Assembly (NCBI GenBank): GCA_902777005.1
Contig: CACYSB010000009.1
Span: forward strand, 20,376 to 84,375
Length of the DNA: 64,000 bases
Direction: 5' to 3'
DNA from: an uncultured Bacteroidota bacterium
Lineage (GTDB): Bacteria; Bacteroidota; Bacteroidia; Bacteroidales; P3
Positions 33,897-42,479 of this stretch are shown here, piece by piece. The notes beneath the pieces were generated by a model. The model was not told where the DNA came from. It saw nothing but the letters and a program-made list of their open reading frames with translations, and did not search any database. Made by a program: the position numbers and the translations under genes. Every line of letters begins with the position of its first letter. Within the stretch, counting starts at the first letter, position 1.

Positions 33897-36211
33897 CACC
33901 TCATTATAAGAATTTTAGCCACAGAGCGGTTACTGCCTTCGGCATCTGAGGCAAAGACATAGTAGACCCCGGATGCTACAAGGTCGCCGTCCGAGGTGCG
34001 GGTGTTCCAAATAGCCTGGCCACCGAACGCCTGTGTTGTGAAGACCACATGACCGGCGGCATCGGTGACATGTACCAAGGCGTTGCGAGTGAAGCCCTTG
34101 ATGGCCACATTGCCTTCATATCCTGGACGCACAGGGTTGGGGAAGGCATAGATGTGCTCGTCGGGCGTGGCCTCGGCATAGGTGGCCGTGGAGCGGTATA
34201 CCTGCACGCCGCAGTCGGTGCCGATATACACTTCGCCAGTGCGGGGTTGCACCGCAACAGAGATTATCTTATCGGAAAACAGCGGACTGTTGGCAGCGGT
34301 GAAGTGCTGCAACTGTTCCATACCGTTGGGCGAAAGGAGATAGAGACCACCTGAAGAGGTGCCCACCCACTTGCGGTTGGCGCCGTCGACAGCTATGCAC
34401 ATGACATCCTCATAAGCCATGAGGTACTCGTAGAAGTCGCCATTGGTGATGGTGATGTTGCTGCAGGATACCGGCGACATCTGGCCTGTAGAGCCTCCGG
34501 CGAAGGCTCGCGAGGCATCGTAGATGACTTTGATGCCTTTGTTGGTACCAATCCAGATATTTCCGTCGTAGTCCTGTACAAGGCAGTTGACGACTTCGGT
34601 GAAGAGTTTGCTGCCATTGTTAGGATTGACGCGTGCCATCCGACTGTTACCGTCGTGGACATATATCATGTTCTCTCGCCCTGAGAACCAGAAGAAGTTA
34701 TTGATGCTGTCATATATCAGCTTGTCTACCTGCAGCTGTGAAGAGAGGGCCTCAGTGGAGCGGTGGGACCAAGAGCCATTGGTGGACCGGCGCACCAGCG
34801 CATAAGGGCTGTGTGAGTTGAGTACCCAGAGGTTGCCGTCACGGTCAAAGGTTGCGGCACCCGTGAGAAGCGTACGGTAATCTCCGGTGACATACTGCTG
34901 CATCGCGCCGCCGGTGGTGTTTTGGTCGTAGAACTCCACCACCTTGTTGCCACGTACCGACGCCACGCCGCCATTGTAGCCCCAGAAAACAACGAGCGTC
35001 TCGGCTGTGTCTTTGGGATTGACAACAGCATCTACAACATCATATTTATTATCGAATGCCCCGTTTGAATTATCGAGTTGCCGCCAGTGCAACCCCTCGG
35101 CCACAAAGAAACCGGGCTGGATATAAGCGTTCTCATAGGTAGGTTTATGTCCACCGGGACATAACAGAACGCTATTCGGCCCTGCCACAAGGCGGAACAC
35201 ATTGTCCACTGACCGGGGGCTGTTGAAGGTAAGGAAGTACGGCGCTGTGCTGTTCACGCATATCAGACCAATCCATGTATGTGCAGCCCAAAGGGTGCCC
35301 TTGCTGTCGGTGACAGCGTCGAAAGCAGCCATATCGGCCCATCCGTCGTAATAGTAGAAAGTATCCACCGCGCTGAAGTCGGCCCGGTGCCGTGTCACAC
35401 GGTCCAAATAGGACACATTCATCATTCCCCCACCCTCATGCAATGCTTCAATGGTACCTTTGTCTATGGCTGCAAAGCCAGTATCGGCAAGGACATAGAG
35501 GGTATTGCTGTCGCTGTTGTCAGTGTAGCCCGAGAGCCACAGCCTGTCATCCAGCACGGCAAGCCGAGTAACAGTGACGCCATCCAAGCGCGCATCGGTC
35601 TGCCATCGGTCGCTGATGGCAAGGTGCCTCTCCGTCACAGAGACGCGCTTGAGCCCCTCGGCAGTGGCGGCATATATACTGTCTGACGTAAAAGCGAGGT
35701 CGTAGACATCAATGCTGGTGCCTCCAGAGCCGATGTAGTAGGTCTCGATAATCTCATGACGCAGAAGGTCTACGACCACCACGCCGAAAGCCGTGGAAAG
35801 ATAGGCGCGTGCATCCTTGAAACAAATGCCATTTATGCTCCTGTCATCGGCAATGCTGCTAAGCTTGATATCTGGAAGATTGTAGACAGTACTGTCGCGA
35901 AGGATGTCGATATTGGAGTTGTTGTATGCAATCAGCAGGCTACGCGTATCACTGTCGAAGCCAATATCCTTGACGCCGACATCGGAGAGCCCCCACGACT
36001 TGCTATAGATATCCACCTCGCGGGTGTCAGTGTTGAAACGGAAGACATCGCCGCGAGCAGCAGCGAAGATATAGTCGTCAACAGTCTGCAGCCTGTAGAC
36101 GATGGAGTTGTCCAGACAGTCGCGCCACGAGCCGATGGCCATCTGCGCATAAGCCGTTGGCATGGTACATACGACCACCAGCAACGCAATACCATACATC
36201 CACCGCTTCAC
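33896..36211 (-). CDS. porZ: PorZ: T9SS β-propeller component
   Basis: This 771-residue exported protein (signal KRWMYGIALLVVVCTMPTAYA) consists of β-propeller blades of the two-component-regulator type and ends in a T9SS-like domain (IYAFPNPVRPGYEGNVAIKG and ASGVYYVFASDAEGSNRSVAKILIMR). N-terminal motifs IGSWRDCLDNSIVYRLQ, SWGLSDVGVKDIGFD, LLIAYNNSNIDILRDS and INGICFKDARAYLSTAFGVVV match the PorZ propeller. PorZ works at the surface in the PorU-PorV-PorQ-PorZ attachment complex that processes T9SS cargo and adds A-LPS. A GTG start at 36211 was chosen because it overlaps the mreD stop (GTGA). Its presence confirms that the local sorting-domain proteins have a matching export machine. Confidence 0.9.
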   Translation of the reverse strand: MKRWMYGIALLVVVCTMPTAYAQMAIGSWRDCLDNSIVYRLQTVDDYIFAAARGDVFRFNTDTREVDIYSKSWGLSDVGVKDIGFDSDTRSLLIAYNNSNIDILRDSTVYNLPDIKLSSIADDRSINGICFKDARAYLSTAFGVVVVDLLRHEIIETYYIGSGGTSIDVYDLAFTSDSIYAATAEGLKRVSVTERHLAISDRWQTDARLDGVTVTRLAVLDDRLWLSGYTDNSDSNTLYVLADTGFAAIDKGTIEALHEGGGMMNVSYLDRVTRHRADFSAVDTFYYYDGWADMAAFDAVTDSKGTLWAAHTWIGLICVNSTAPYFLTFNSPRSVDNVFRLVAGPNSVLLCPGGHKPTYENAYIQPGFFVAEGLHWRQLDNSNGAFDNKYDVVDAVVNPKDTAETLVVFWGYNGGVASVRGNKVVEFYDQNTTGGAMQQYVTGDYRTLLTGAATFDRDGNLWVLNSHSPYALVRRSTNGSWSHRSTEALSSQLQVDKLIYDSINNFFWFSGRENMIYVHDGNSRMARVNPNNGSKLFTEVVNCLVQDYDGNIWIGTNKGIKVIYDASRAFAGGSTGQMSPVSCSNITITNGDFYEYLMAYEDVMCIAVDGANRKWVGTSSGGLYLLSPNGMEQLQHFTAANSPLFSDKIISVAVQPRTGEVYIGTDCGVQVYRSTATYAEATPDEHIYAFPNPVRPGYEGNVAIKGFTRNALVHVTDAAGHVVFTTQAFGGQAIWNTRTSDGDLVASGVYYVFASDAEGSNRSVAKILIMR

Positions 36212-36726
36212 TGCTCCTCCTTTCTTTTCAGGAACACCAGTTGGTAGAGCACGGCAAGTAGCGTTGTCACCAGCGTGCTGCATATCGTTGCCAGCAACAC
36301 GCCGCCGAAGCCACGGAAACCGAAGAGCTCGGCGGTATAGAAGACAAGGTAGAAAGCCGCCAGCATAAGCATGAGGTAACTGATGAAGTACTGCGGCGTG
36401 ACGCTGTAGACGCTGGGCGTCTGTATGGTCACAGGCTCGCCGCGCGTCAATATGCGGTCGGCGAACCAGATGCGCAGCATAGCCACCACCGTGCAGGCAA
36501 GGGCATGGAAGCCCAGCGCATTGCACATGACATCCATGACGAGCCCCGTGCCAAAGGCTATCAGCAGCAACGGTATGCGCTTCATGCCGGTAGGCAGCAT
36601 AAGGACGAAGAGCACATAGAGCATCGGCATCACGTAGCCGCCGAGGTACACGTAGTTGAGCACCAGAAGCTGCAGTGCCATGAGGAGCACGAAGCGTCCC
36701 ACTATACGCCAGTTATGACTGTTCAT
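36208..36726 (-). CDS. mreD: Rod shape-determining protein MreD
   Basis: A 172-residue integral membrane protein with about five helices (VLLMALQLLVLNYVYLGGYV, MLYVLFVLMLPTGM, LLIAFGTGLVMDVMC, and two later). The GLVMDVMCNALGFHALACT segment fits the MreD family, which supports MreC and the cell-wall elongation machinery. Start ATG 36726 overlaps the mreC stop (ATGA). The end overlaps porZ (GTGA). The call rests on topology, size and its position after mreC. Confidence 0.9.
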   Translation of the reverse strand: MNSHNWRIVGRFVLLMALQLLVLNYVYLGGYVMPMLYVLFVLMLPTGMKRIPLLLIAFGTGLVMDVMCNALGFHALACTVVAMLRIWFADRILTRGEPVTIQTPSVYSVTPQYFISYLMLMLAAFYLVFYTAELFGFRGFGGVLLATICSTLVTTLLAVLYQLVFLKRKEEQ

Positions 36727-37553
36727 TGTTCTTCCACTCCTTTCATCAGTTGTTGCTGTTCCTCGCGGAAGCGGTTGTCTATGATATACACATGGTCGAG
36801 CTTGTTGAAGTCTGTGGCCAGACGCAGCCTCACCTTGTAGAAGCCCGTGCCCTGGTTGGGTTCGGCGCTCTGCACATAGCCCACCGGTATGCCCTCCGGG
36901 AAATCGTTGGCCTGACCCGAGGTGACGATGGTGTCGCCCTCGTTGATCTGGTAGGCCGTGGTGATGTCCACAATCTGCGCGTACTGATAGTTGAGACCAT
37001 CCCACACCAGCGAACCGCTGACGCCGGTGCGGCGCACCTTGACGCTGTTGCGGCTGTCGCTGTGGAGCACCGGCATGACGGTGGCAAAATTGCGCGATGT
37101 CGAGACGACGATGCCCACGATGCCCTGCGGCGATATGACGGCCATGTCGGGCTCCACGCCGTGGTCCGAGCCCTTGTTGATCATGATGTAGTTGTTCTGC
37201 TGCGTCCACGAGTTCTTCATCACCTGCGCCTCGGTGTAGGTGTAGCGCTGCTTGTAGACCGTATCGTTGACGGTGAAGACGCTGTCGGTGTAGCTTATGT
37301 AGCTCTCTGCGAGCTGTGCGCGCAGGGCGGCATTCTCGGCGGCCAGCCGGTCGTTCTCGGCCTTGAGGCCGAAGTATCCGCTCACGCTGTTCACACCACG
37401 GTACCAGTCGCCGGCTATGCCGTTGCCCAGCGCCACGAGGCGCGAGCTCTGGTAGTAGGACGTGCGGGCCATGAGCACCAGCGACACCACCACCAGCACC
37501 ACGAACACGACCACATAGTCGTACCGTTTGAGTATCTGCAACAGCTTATTCAT
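36723..37553 (-). CDS. mreC: Rod shape-determining protein MreC
   Basis: A 276-residue protein with one N-terminal membrane helix (about 13-31, YVVVFVVLVVVSLVLMA), a coiled coil (LKAENDRLAAENAALRAQLAES) and the MreC β-domain (NYIMINKGSDHGVEPDMAVISPQGIVG, SGSLVWDG, GDTIVTSGQANDFPEGIPVG parts). MreC links the MreB filament to periplasmic wall synthesis. MreB is not in this window. Its start overlaps the gmk end by 8 bases. Confidence 0.95.
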   Translation of the reverse strand: MNKLLQILKRYDYVVVFVVLVVVSLVLMARTSYYQSSRLVALGNGIAGDWYRGVNSVSGYFGLKAENDRLAAENAALRAQLAESYISYTDSVFTVNDTVYKQRYTYTEAQVMKNSWTQQNNYIMINKGSDHGVEPDMAVISPQGIVGIVVSTSRNFATVMPVLHSDSRNSVKVRRTGVSGSLVWDGLNYQYAQIVDITTAYQINEGDTIVTSGQANDFPEGIPVGYVQSAEPNQGTGFYKVRLRLATDFNKLDHVYIIDNRFREEQQQLMKGVEEQ

Positions 37554-38109
37554 CGAGGAACTTTTCTATCACACGGCGGGCCTCGTCCACTGCACGGCCA
37601 AGGTCGTCGTTCACTATCGTCACATCGAACTGCGGAGCCCTCTTGAGCTCCTCGGCGCTGCGGGCGAGGCGCTTCACTATCGCCTCCTCACTGTCTGTGC
37701 CGCGGCTGCGCAAGCGCTGCTCGAGCACCTCGAGGCTCGGCGGCATCACAAAGACAGAGAGGGCGTCGCTGCCAAAATAGCGCTTGATGTTGCTGCCGCC
37801 GTTGACGTCGACGTCAAACACTATCACGCGGCCTGCCGCCCAGATGCGCTCTATCTCGCTCTTCAGCGTGCCGTAGCATGTGCCCTGATACACCTCCTCC
37901 CACTCCAGGAAGTCGCCGGCATCGACACGGCGCCTGAACTCCTCGTGCGTAAGGAAGTAATAGTCCTTGCCGTCCTGCTCGCTGCCTCGGGGCGCACGTG
38001 AAGTGGCCGAGATGCTGAAGTCGAAGCAGTCGAAGTACTTCATCAGCTCGTTGATAATGGTGGTCTTGCCACAGCCGGACGGTGCCGAGAACAATATCGC
38101 TTTACCCAT
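37546..38109 (-). CDS. gmk: Guanylate kinase
   Basis: A 187-residue kinase with P-loop SAPSGCGKTTI, the GMP-binding stretch SISATSRAPRGSEQDGKDYYF and lid region VKRLARSAEELKRA. It phosphorylates GMP to GDP and is essential. It heads the gmk-mreC-mreD-porZ-recO run with overlapping or nearly overlapping starts and stops. The upstream gap contains an eight-unit heptamer array. Confidence 0.97.
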   Translation of the reverse strand: MGKAILFSAPSGCGKTTIINELMKYFDCFDFSISATSRAPRGSEQDGKDYYFLTHEEFRRRVDAGDFLEWEEVYQGTCYGTLKSEIERIWAAGRVIVFDVDVNGGSNIKRYFGSDALSVFVMPPSLEVLEQRLRSRGTDSEEAIVKRLARSAEELKRAPQFDVTIVNDDLGRAVDEARRVIEKFLDE

Positions 38110-38120
38110 TTTTACGTAAA

Positions 38121-38176
38121 GTTTACAGTTTACAGTTTACAGGTTACTGGTTACAGGTTACGGGTTACAGGCTACG
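38121..38176. repeat. 8 x 7-nt array (GTTTACA / GGTTACA) upstream of gmk
   Basis: Three GTTTACA units are followed by GGTTACT, GGTTACA, GGTTACG, GGTTACA and GGCTACG, eight units in all. It occupies half of the 125-bp gap between the gmk start and the end of the Pro/Glu-rich gene. Confidence 0.88.
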
Positions 38177-38234
38177 GGGCTGACAGCTTTTTTGCAAGCA
38201 TCGGTAAACCGAAACCTGTAAACATTAACATTTA

Positions 38235-39173
38235 TCAGAATTTCATGTCGAACACCTTGTAGAACGCCTTTACGGCCAGCGAATTCTCGTCCCACTTGTA
38301 CTGCTCGGCCACCTGCTTCACATGCTCCAGCGCCTCCTCGCGCGAAGCGAGCGTGTTGAGGTACATGATGAAATCGTTGTAGGCCCGCATATTGTTGCGG
38401 AACAGTTCGGACATGAAGCTGAACTTGTCGTTGATGTTGATGACCGTGCGCAGGTCGTCGACCTTGCGAGCCATGGTGCGCTCGAAGCCCGACTCTGCCG
38501 AGGCACCTCCACCGAGGCTCTCGCCAAGCGTACGCATGGCGGGCTGCTCCTGCACGGGGTGGCGCAGGTAGTCGAGCAGCGACGACTGCTCGCCGGCAGG
38601 CTCCGGCTCCGGGACCGCTTCGGGCTCGGGTTCCACAGGTTCGGGCTCGGGTTCAGGCTCGGGCTCTTCGGGTTCCGGTTCGGGTTCGGGTTCCACGGGC
38701 TCAGGTTCAGGCTCGGGTTCAGGTTCCACGGGCGCCGGTTGCTCACTGGAATAATCTTCTTCCAAGGTGTTCGCGGGCTGCGCCACGGGTTCAACGACAA
38801 CCTCGTCGAACAGCAGACCGCCCTCGGTCTCAAACCCAGCCATACTCACAGGCTCGGTCTTGGGTTCGGGCTCTGAAACCGGCTCGGCGGCGACACCCAT
38901 GGCGGCCATGGTGGCCATGACCGTCGACGAGATTATTTCCGCATCGGGCATAGCCTCGTTCTCATCTTCGACTTCGGGCTCGGCCACCTTGGCGGACGCC
39001 GCGTTGCCGCGCACCTCGAGCTGGAGGGCTATATCGTACAAGTGGCGCAGGGCGTCGAGCAACAGATCACGCTCGATGGCCTCGACACGCCCCTCCGACG
39101 ACACCACCTTGTTGGCTATGGCACACAGGCTCTGCATGCCCTCGGTCAGTTCTTTTACTTGCTTCTGTAACAT
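38235..39173 (-). CDS. Conserved Bacteroidales protein with a long Glu-Pro linker, unknown function
   Basis: This 312-residue cytoplasmic protein has three parts. The helical N-terminus includes LLLDALRHLYDIALQLE. The middle is acidic and low-complexity, with more than ten EPEP-type repeats (about 140-205). The conserved C-terminal domain contains KVDDLRTVININDKFSFM, ELFRNNMRAYNDFIMYLN and KAFYKVFDMKF. I recognise the C-terminal block as a conserved unnamed Bacteroidetes domain, but no function is known to me. The linker may span a structure or display the domain at a distance. It lies upstream of gmk on the same strand but is separated by 125 bases and a repeat array. Confidence 0.8.
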   Translation of the reverse strand: MLQKQVKELTEGMQSLCAIANKVVSSEGRVEAIERDLLLDALRHLYDIALQLEVRGNAASAKVAEPEVEDENEAMPDAEIISSTVMATMAAMGVAAEPVSEPEPKTEPVSMAGFETEGGLLFDEVVVEPVAQPANTLEEDYSSEQPAPVEPEPEPEPEPVEPEPEPEPEEPEPEPEPEPVEPEPEAVPEPEPAGEQSSLLDYLRHPVQEQPAMRTLGESLGGGASAESGFERTMARKVDDLRTVININDKFSFMSELFRNNMRAYNDFIMYLNTLASREEALEHVKQVAEQYKWDENSLAVKAFYKVFDMKF

Positions 39174-39556
39174 ATATAATTTGCTTTATTCTTCTGGTAA
39201 CAAAATCATTACACTGCTATTGCGGCATAATTTCCAAGGTGTAAAATTACTATAAATACATTTACGCACGACATGTGCCCCGGAAAAGTTATCAAACATC
39301 GGCGTTGATAACCCACACCCCCACCCTATCCGCTCCGTACCCTCTCCGACAGTTCTACGGTTGTTTACCGGTTGTTCTACGGTTAGCATCCGTTAAACAA
39401 CCGTAGAACAGTCATAGAACAGACGGAGTGTAGACGGAGGGAATAGGGAGCGGATGCACATTGGGGGTACACAATTCTATAAAAAAATGTATATTTGCAT
39501 CAGGTCAAAACCGGCCATCAGCAACAGAAAATATTAACAAACAACAAAATAAGTAT
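39174..39556. other. 383-bp divergent intergenic region
   Basis: This region lies between the Pro/Glu-rich gene (minus) and the M16 peptidase gene (plus). It contains the 11-bp phased element 3 (39333-39440), a -7 box TATATTTG at 39490-39497 that probably drives the M16 gene (no good -33 seen), and an AT-rich flank without recognisable genes. Confidence 0.6.
39333..39440. repeat. Intergenic element 3: 11-bp phased CpG palindrome
   Basis: CG steps lie at 39336, 39347, 39358, 39369, 39380, 39391, 39402, 39424 and 39435, and the expected step at 39413 is CA. All spacings are 11 bp. The arms GTTCTACGGTTGTTT (39352-39366) and its exact complement (39395-39409) are centred on the CG at 39380. CCGTACCCTCTCCGAC is shared exactly with element 1. 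Confidence 0.9.
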
Positions 39557-42469
39557 ATGAAAAAGGCATTAGGCATCATCTGCATGACCGTAGTCATGCT
39601 GCTCGCAGGCCCTGCGGGCGCCCAACAGTACCAGTACAAGACCTACGACAACGACCCGCTGAACGTGCGCGAGTACACGCTGAAGAACGGCCTCAAGGTG
39701 TTCATGAGCGTCTACAAGGATGCGCCGCGCATACAGACCTACATAGCGGTGCGCGCGGGCTCGAAGAACGACCCCAGCGAGACCACCGGCCTGGCCCACT
39801 ACCTGGAGCACATGATGTTCAAGGGCAGCCAGAAGCTCGGCACCACCGACTGGCAGCGTGAGAAGAAAGAGCTCGACAAAATCGAGGCCCTCTACGAGGT
39901 GTACCGCAAGACGACGGACGACAGGCGCCGCGCCGAGATCTACCATCAGATTGACTCCATCAGCTACGTGGCCTCGACGATAGCCATCGCCAACGAGTAT
40001 GACAAGAGCATGACGGCCATCGGCAGCGAGGGCACCAACGCCTTCACCTCGAACGACTACACTATGTATGTGGAGAACATCCCCAGCAACCAGCTGGAGG
40101 CCTGGGCCAAGGTGGAGGGCGACCGCTTCCCGAACCTGGTGCTGCGTCTGTTCCACACCGAGCTGGAGGCTGTCTACGAGGAGAAAAACATCAGCCTGGC
40201 ACAGGACAACCATCGTGTGAACGAGGAAATGATGCGCGCCCTCTTCCCCCACCACCCCTACGGTCAGCAGACCACCCTGGGCACCATCGAGCACCTGAAG
40301 AACCCCTCGATGACCAATATCTACCGCTTCCACCACACCTACTATGTGCCCAACAACATGTGCATAGCTATGGCGGGCGACTTCAACCCCGACGAGGCAA
40401 TAAAGATTATCGACAAATACTTCGGCAGCTGGGTACCCGGCAACGTGCCCGAGTTCAAGAAAGTTAAGGAGGAACCCATCACCAGCCCCATCATACGTCT
40501 CGTCAACGGCCAGGACCCCGAGAGCCTGACCATGGCTTTCCGTATTGAAGAGGGCAACGGCAGTCGCGACGCCCTGCTGGCGCAGGCCATGGAGTATGTG
40601 CTCAACAACGGCAGCTGCGGCCTGATAGACCTCAACCTCAACCAGAAACAGCTCTGCCTCGGCGCCTACGCCGGCACCTACACACTCAACGACTATGCCG
40701 CCTTCATGCTCGGCGGCCGTCCCACACAGGGACAGAGCCTCGGCCAGCTGCGCGACCTGCTGCTTGAACAGGTCGAGCTGCTCAAGGCCGGAGAGTTTGA
40801 CGAGGACCTCATCAAGGCCGGCATCAACCAGCTGAAACTCCAGATAATGAAGCAGGCCGAGAGCAACAACAGCCGCGCATCGCAGATGGCCTATGCTTTC
40901 GTGCAGCACCAGACTTGGGATCAGGTCTGCAAAGAAATCGACGAGCTCTCCAAGATTACCAAAAAAGACATCGTGGACTTCGCCAACCGCATCTGCAAGG
41001 ACAACAACTACGTCATCGTCTACAAGCACCAGGACACCCCCGACCCCGTGGCCAAGGTCATTAAACCCGCCATCACCCCCATCTATGTGAGCCGCGACAA
41101 CGAGAGCCCATTCCTCGCTCAGATAAAGGCCGACGCAGCAAAGGCCAAACCCATCCGGCCCGTTTTCGTCAACTTCAAAAAAGACTTGCAGAAGGGCAAG
41201 ACCGCTAATGGCAGCGAGGTACTCTATGTGAAAAACAAAGAAAACGGCACCTTCAACCTGCAGTACTACTTCGATTTCGGCAGCACTGCTGACAAGACTA
41301 TCGATCTAGCTGCCGACTTGGTGGAATACCTCAACACCGACAAGCACACCGCCGAGCAGTTGCAGGAAGAGTTCTACAAGCTGGCTTGCTCCTGGAACCT
41401 CAGCGTTGGTGGCGAGACCATCGTCGTTGGCATCAGTGGATTGGCCGAGAATATGGAGAAGGCCATGGCTCTCGTGGAGGAAATTATGGCCACCTGCCAG
41501 CCCAGCGACGAGGCTTTGCAGATGCTTGTAGAACGCCTCATCAAGAGCCGTACCGACAGAAAGACCAACCAGCGTGCCGCCTTCAGTGCCCTCAACAACT
41601 ACGGCATTTATGGCGAGGAATACGTCAAGATATTCAACGAGAGCGACGCTAAACTGCGCAGCTACACAGCCCTGCAGCTTACCGACGCTATCCACAACCT
41701 CTTCAGCTACAAGCACCGTGTGCTCTACTATGGTCCTCTGACAATTCAGGAGGCTACTGCCGTTGTCAACAAGATTCACACCGTTAAGCCCACCAAGGAT
41801 ATCCCAACCAACAAGATTTTCCATCCGCAAGCTACCACTGAGAACCAGGTGTTCTTCGTGAACTACGATGCCAAGAACGTCTACCTCACCGAATACTTCC
41901 GCGGCGAGCAGTTCAACGCCGCAATGGTACCTAACGTGAACCTCTTCAACGAGTACTTCGGCGGCTCGATGAACGCAATCGTCTTTCAGGAGATGCGCGA
42001 GAAACGTAGCCTCGCCTACAGCGCCAGCAGCTATTACACCTACAGAAACCGTAAGGACGGATGGTTCTTCGACATCGCCAATGTCATAACCCAGAACGAC
42101 AAGCTCTTCGATGCCCTCAACGCCTATGAGGAACTTTTCAACGACATGCCGCAGGCCGAAGCCAACTTCAAGCTGGCACAGGATGCACTGTTAGCCGGTA
42201 CACGCACCGACCGCACCACCAAGTTCGCCATCATCAGCAACTATCTATACTGTGAAAAACTTGGTCTGAAAGAACCTCTCAACAAGCAGAACTTCGCCGC
42301 ATACCAGAAGATGACCATGAGCGACCTGGTGAACTTCCAGAAGCAATACATCAAAGGCCAAAAGAAGTTCTACCTCGTGCTCGGCAAGGAGAGCGAGATA
42401 GACTTCAACAAGTTGGCCAAGTTCGGCAAGGTGAAGAAACTGACACTGGATGAAATCTTCGGATATTAA
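39557..42469 (+). CDS. M16 family zinc peptidase (two-domain, secreted or periplasmic)
   Basis: A 970-residue protein with a signal peptide (MKKALGIICMTVVMLLAGPAGAQ). The N-terminal half has the inverted zinc motif HYLEHMMFKG (HxxEH) and the downstream Glu in HTELEAVYEEKNIS. The C-terminal half repeats the fold without the zinc ligands (MREKRSLAYSASSYYTYRN). This is the pitrilysin/M16 clamshell plan, and such enzymes degrade peptides up to a few kilodaltons. The ATG at 39557 gives a clean signal peptide; the upstream extension is low in quality. It may feed on peptides made by the surface proteases encoded in this window. Transcription is probably from the -7 box at 39490. Confidence 0.94.
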   Translation: MKKALGIICMTVVMLLAGPAGAQQYQYKTYDNDPLNVREYTLKNGLKVFMSVYKDAPRIQTYIAVRAGSKNDPSETTGLAHYLEHMMFKGSQKLGTTDWQREKKELDKIEALYEVYRKTTDDRRRAEIYHQIDSISYVASTIAIANEYDKSMTAIGSEGTNAFTSNDYTMYVENIPSNQLEAWAKVEGDRFPNLVLRLFHTELEAVYEEKNISLAQDNHRVNEEMMRALFPHHPYGQQTTLGTIEHLKNPSMTNIYRFHHTYYVPNNMCIAMAGDFNPDEAIKIIDKYFGSWVPGNVPEFKKVKEEPITSPIIRLVNGQDPESLTMAFRIEEGNGSRDALLAQAMEYVLNNGSCGLIDLNLNQKQLCLGAYAGTYTLNDYAAFMLGGRPTQGQSLGQLRDLLLEQVELLKAGEFDEDLIKAGINQLKLQIMKQAESNNSRASQMAYAFVQHQTWDQVCKEIDELSKITKKDIVDFANRICKDNNYVIVYKHQDTPDPVAKVIKPAITPIYVSRDNESPFLAQIKADAAKAKPIRPVFVNFKKDLQKGKTANGSEVLYVKNKENGTFNLQYYFDFGSTADKTIDLAADLVEYLNTDKHTAEQLQEEFYKLACSWNLSVGGETIVVGISGLAENMEKAMALVEEIMATCQPSDEALQMLVERLIKSRTDRKTNQRAAFSALNNYGIYGEEYVKIFNESDAKLRSYTALQLTDAIHNLFSYKHRVLYYGPLTIQEATAVVNKIHTVKPTKDIPTNKIFHPQATTENQVFFVNYDAKNVYLTEYFRGEQFNAAMVPNVNLFNEYFGGSMNAIVFQEMREKRSLAYSASSYYTYRNRKDGWFFDIANVITQNDKLFDALNAYEELFNDMPQAEANFKLAQDALLAGTRTDRTTKFAIISNYLYCEKLGLKEPLNKQNFAAYQKMTMSDLVNFQKQYIKGQKKFYLVLGKESEIDFNKLAKFGKVKKLTLDEIFGY

Positions 42470-42479
42470 ACAAACCGCA

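Noticed and set aside
42450..42479. Longer start of the GT39-like protein
   Set aside because: The extra ten codons overlap the end of the M16 gene and add no hydrophobic or conserved sequence.
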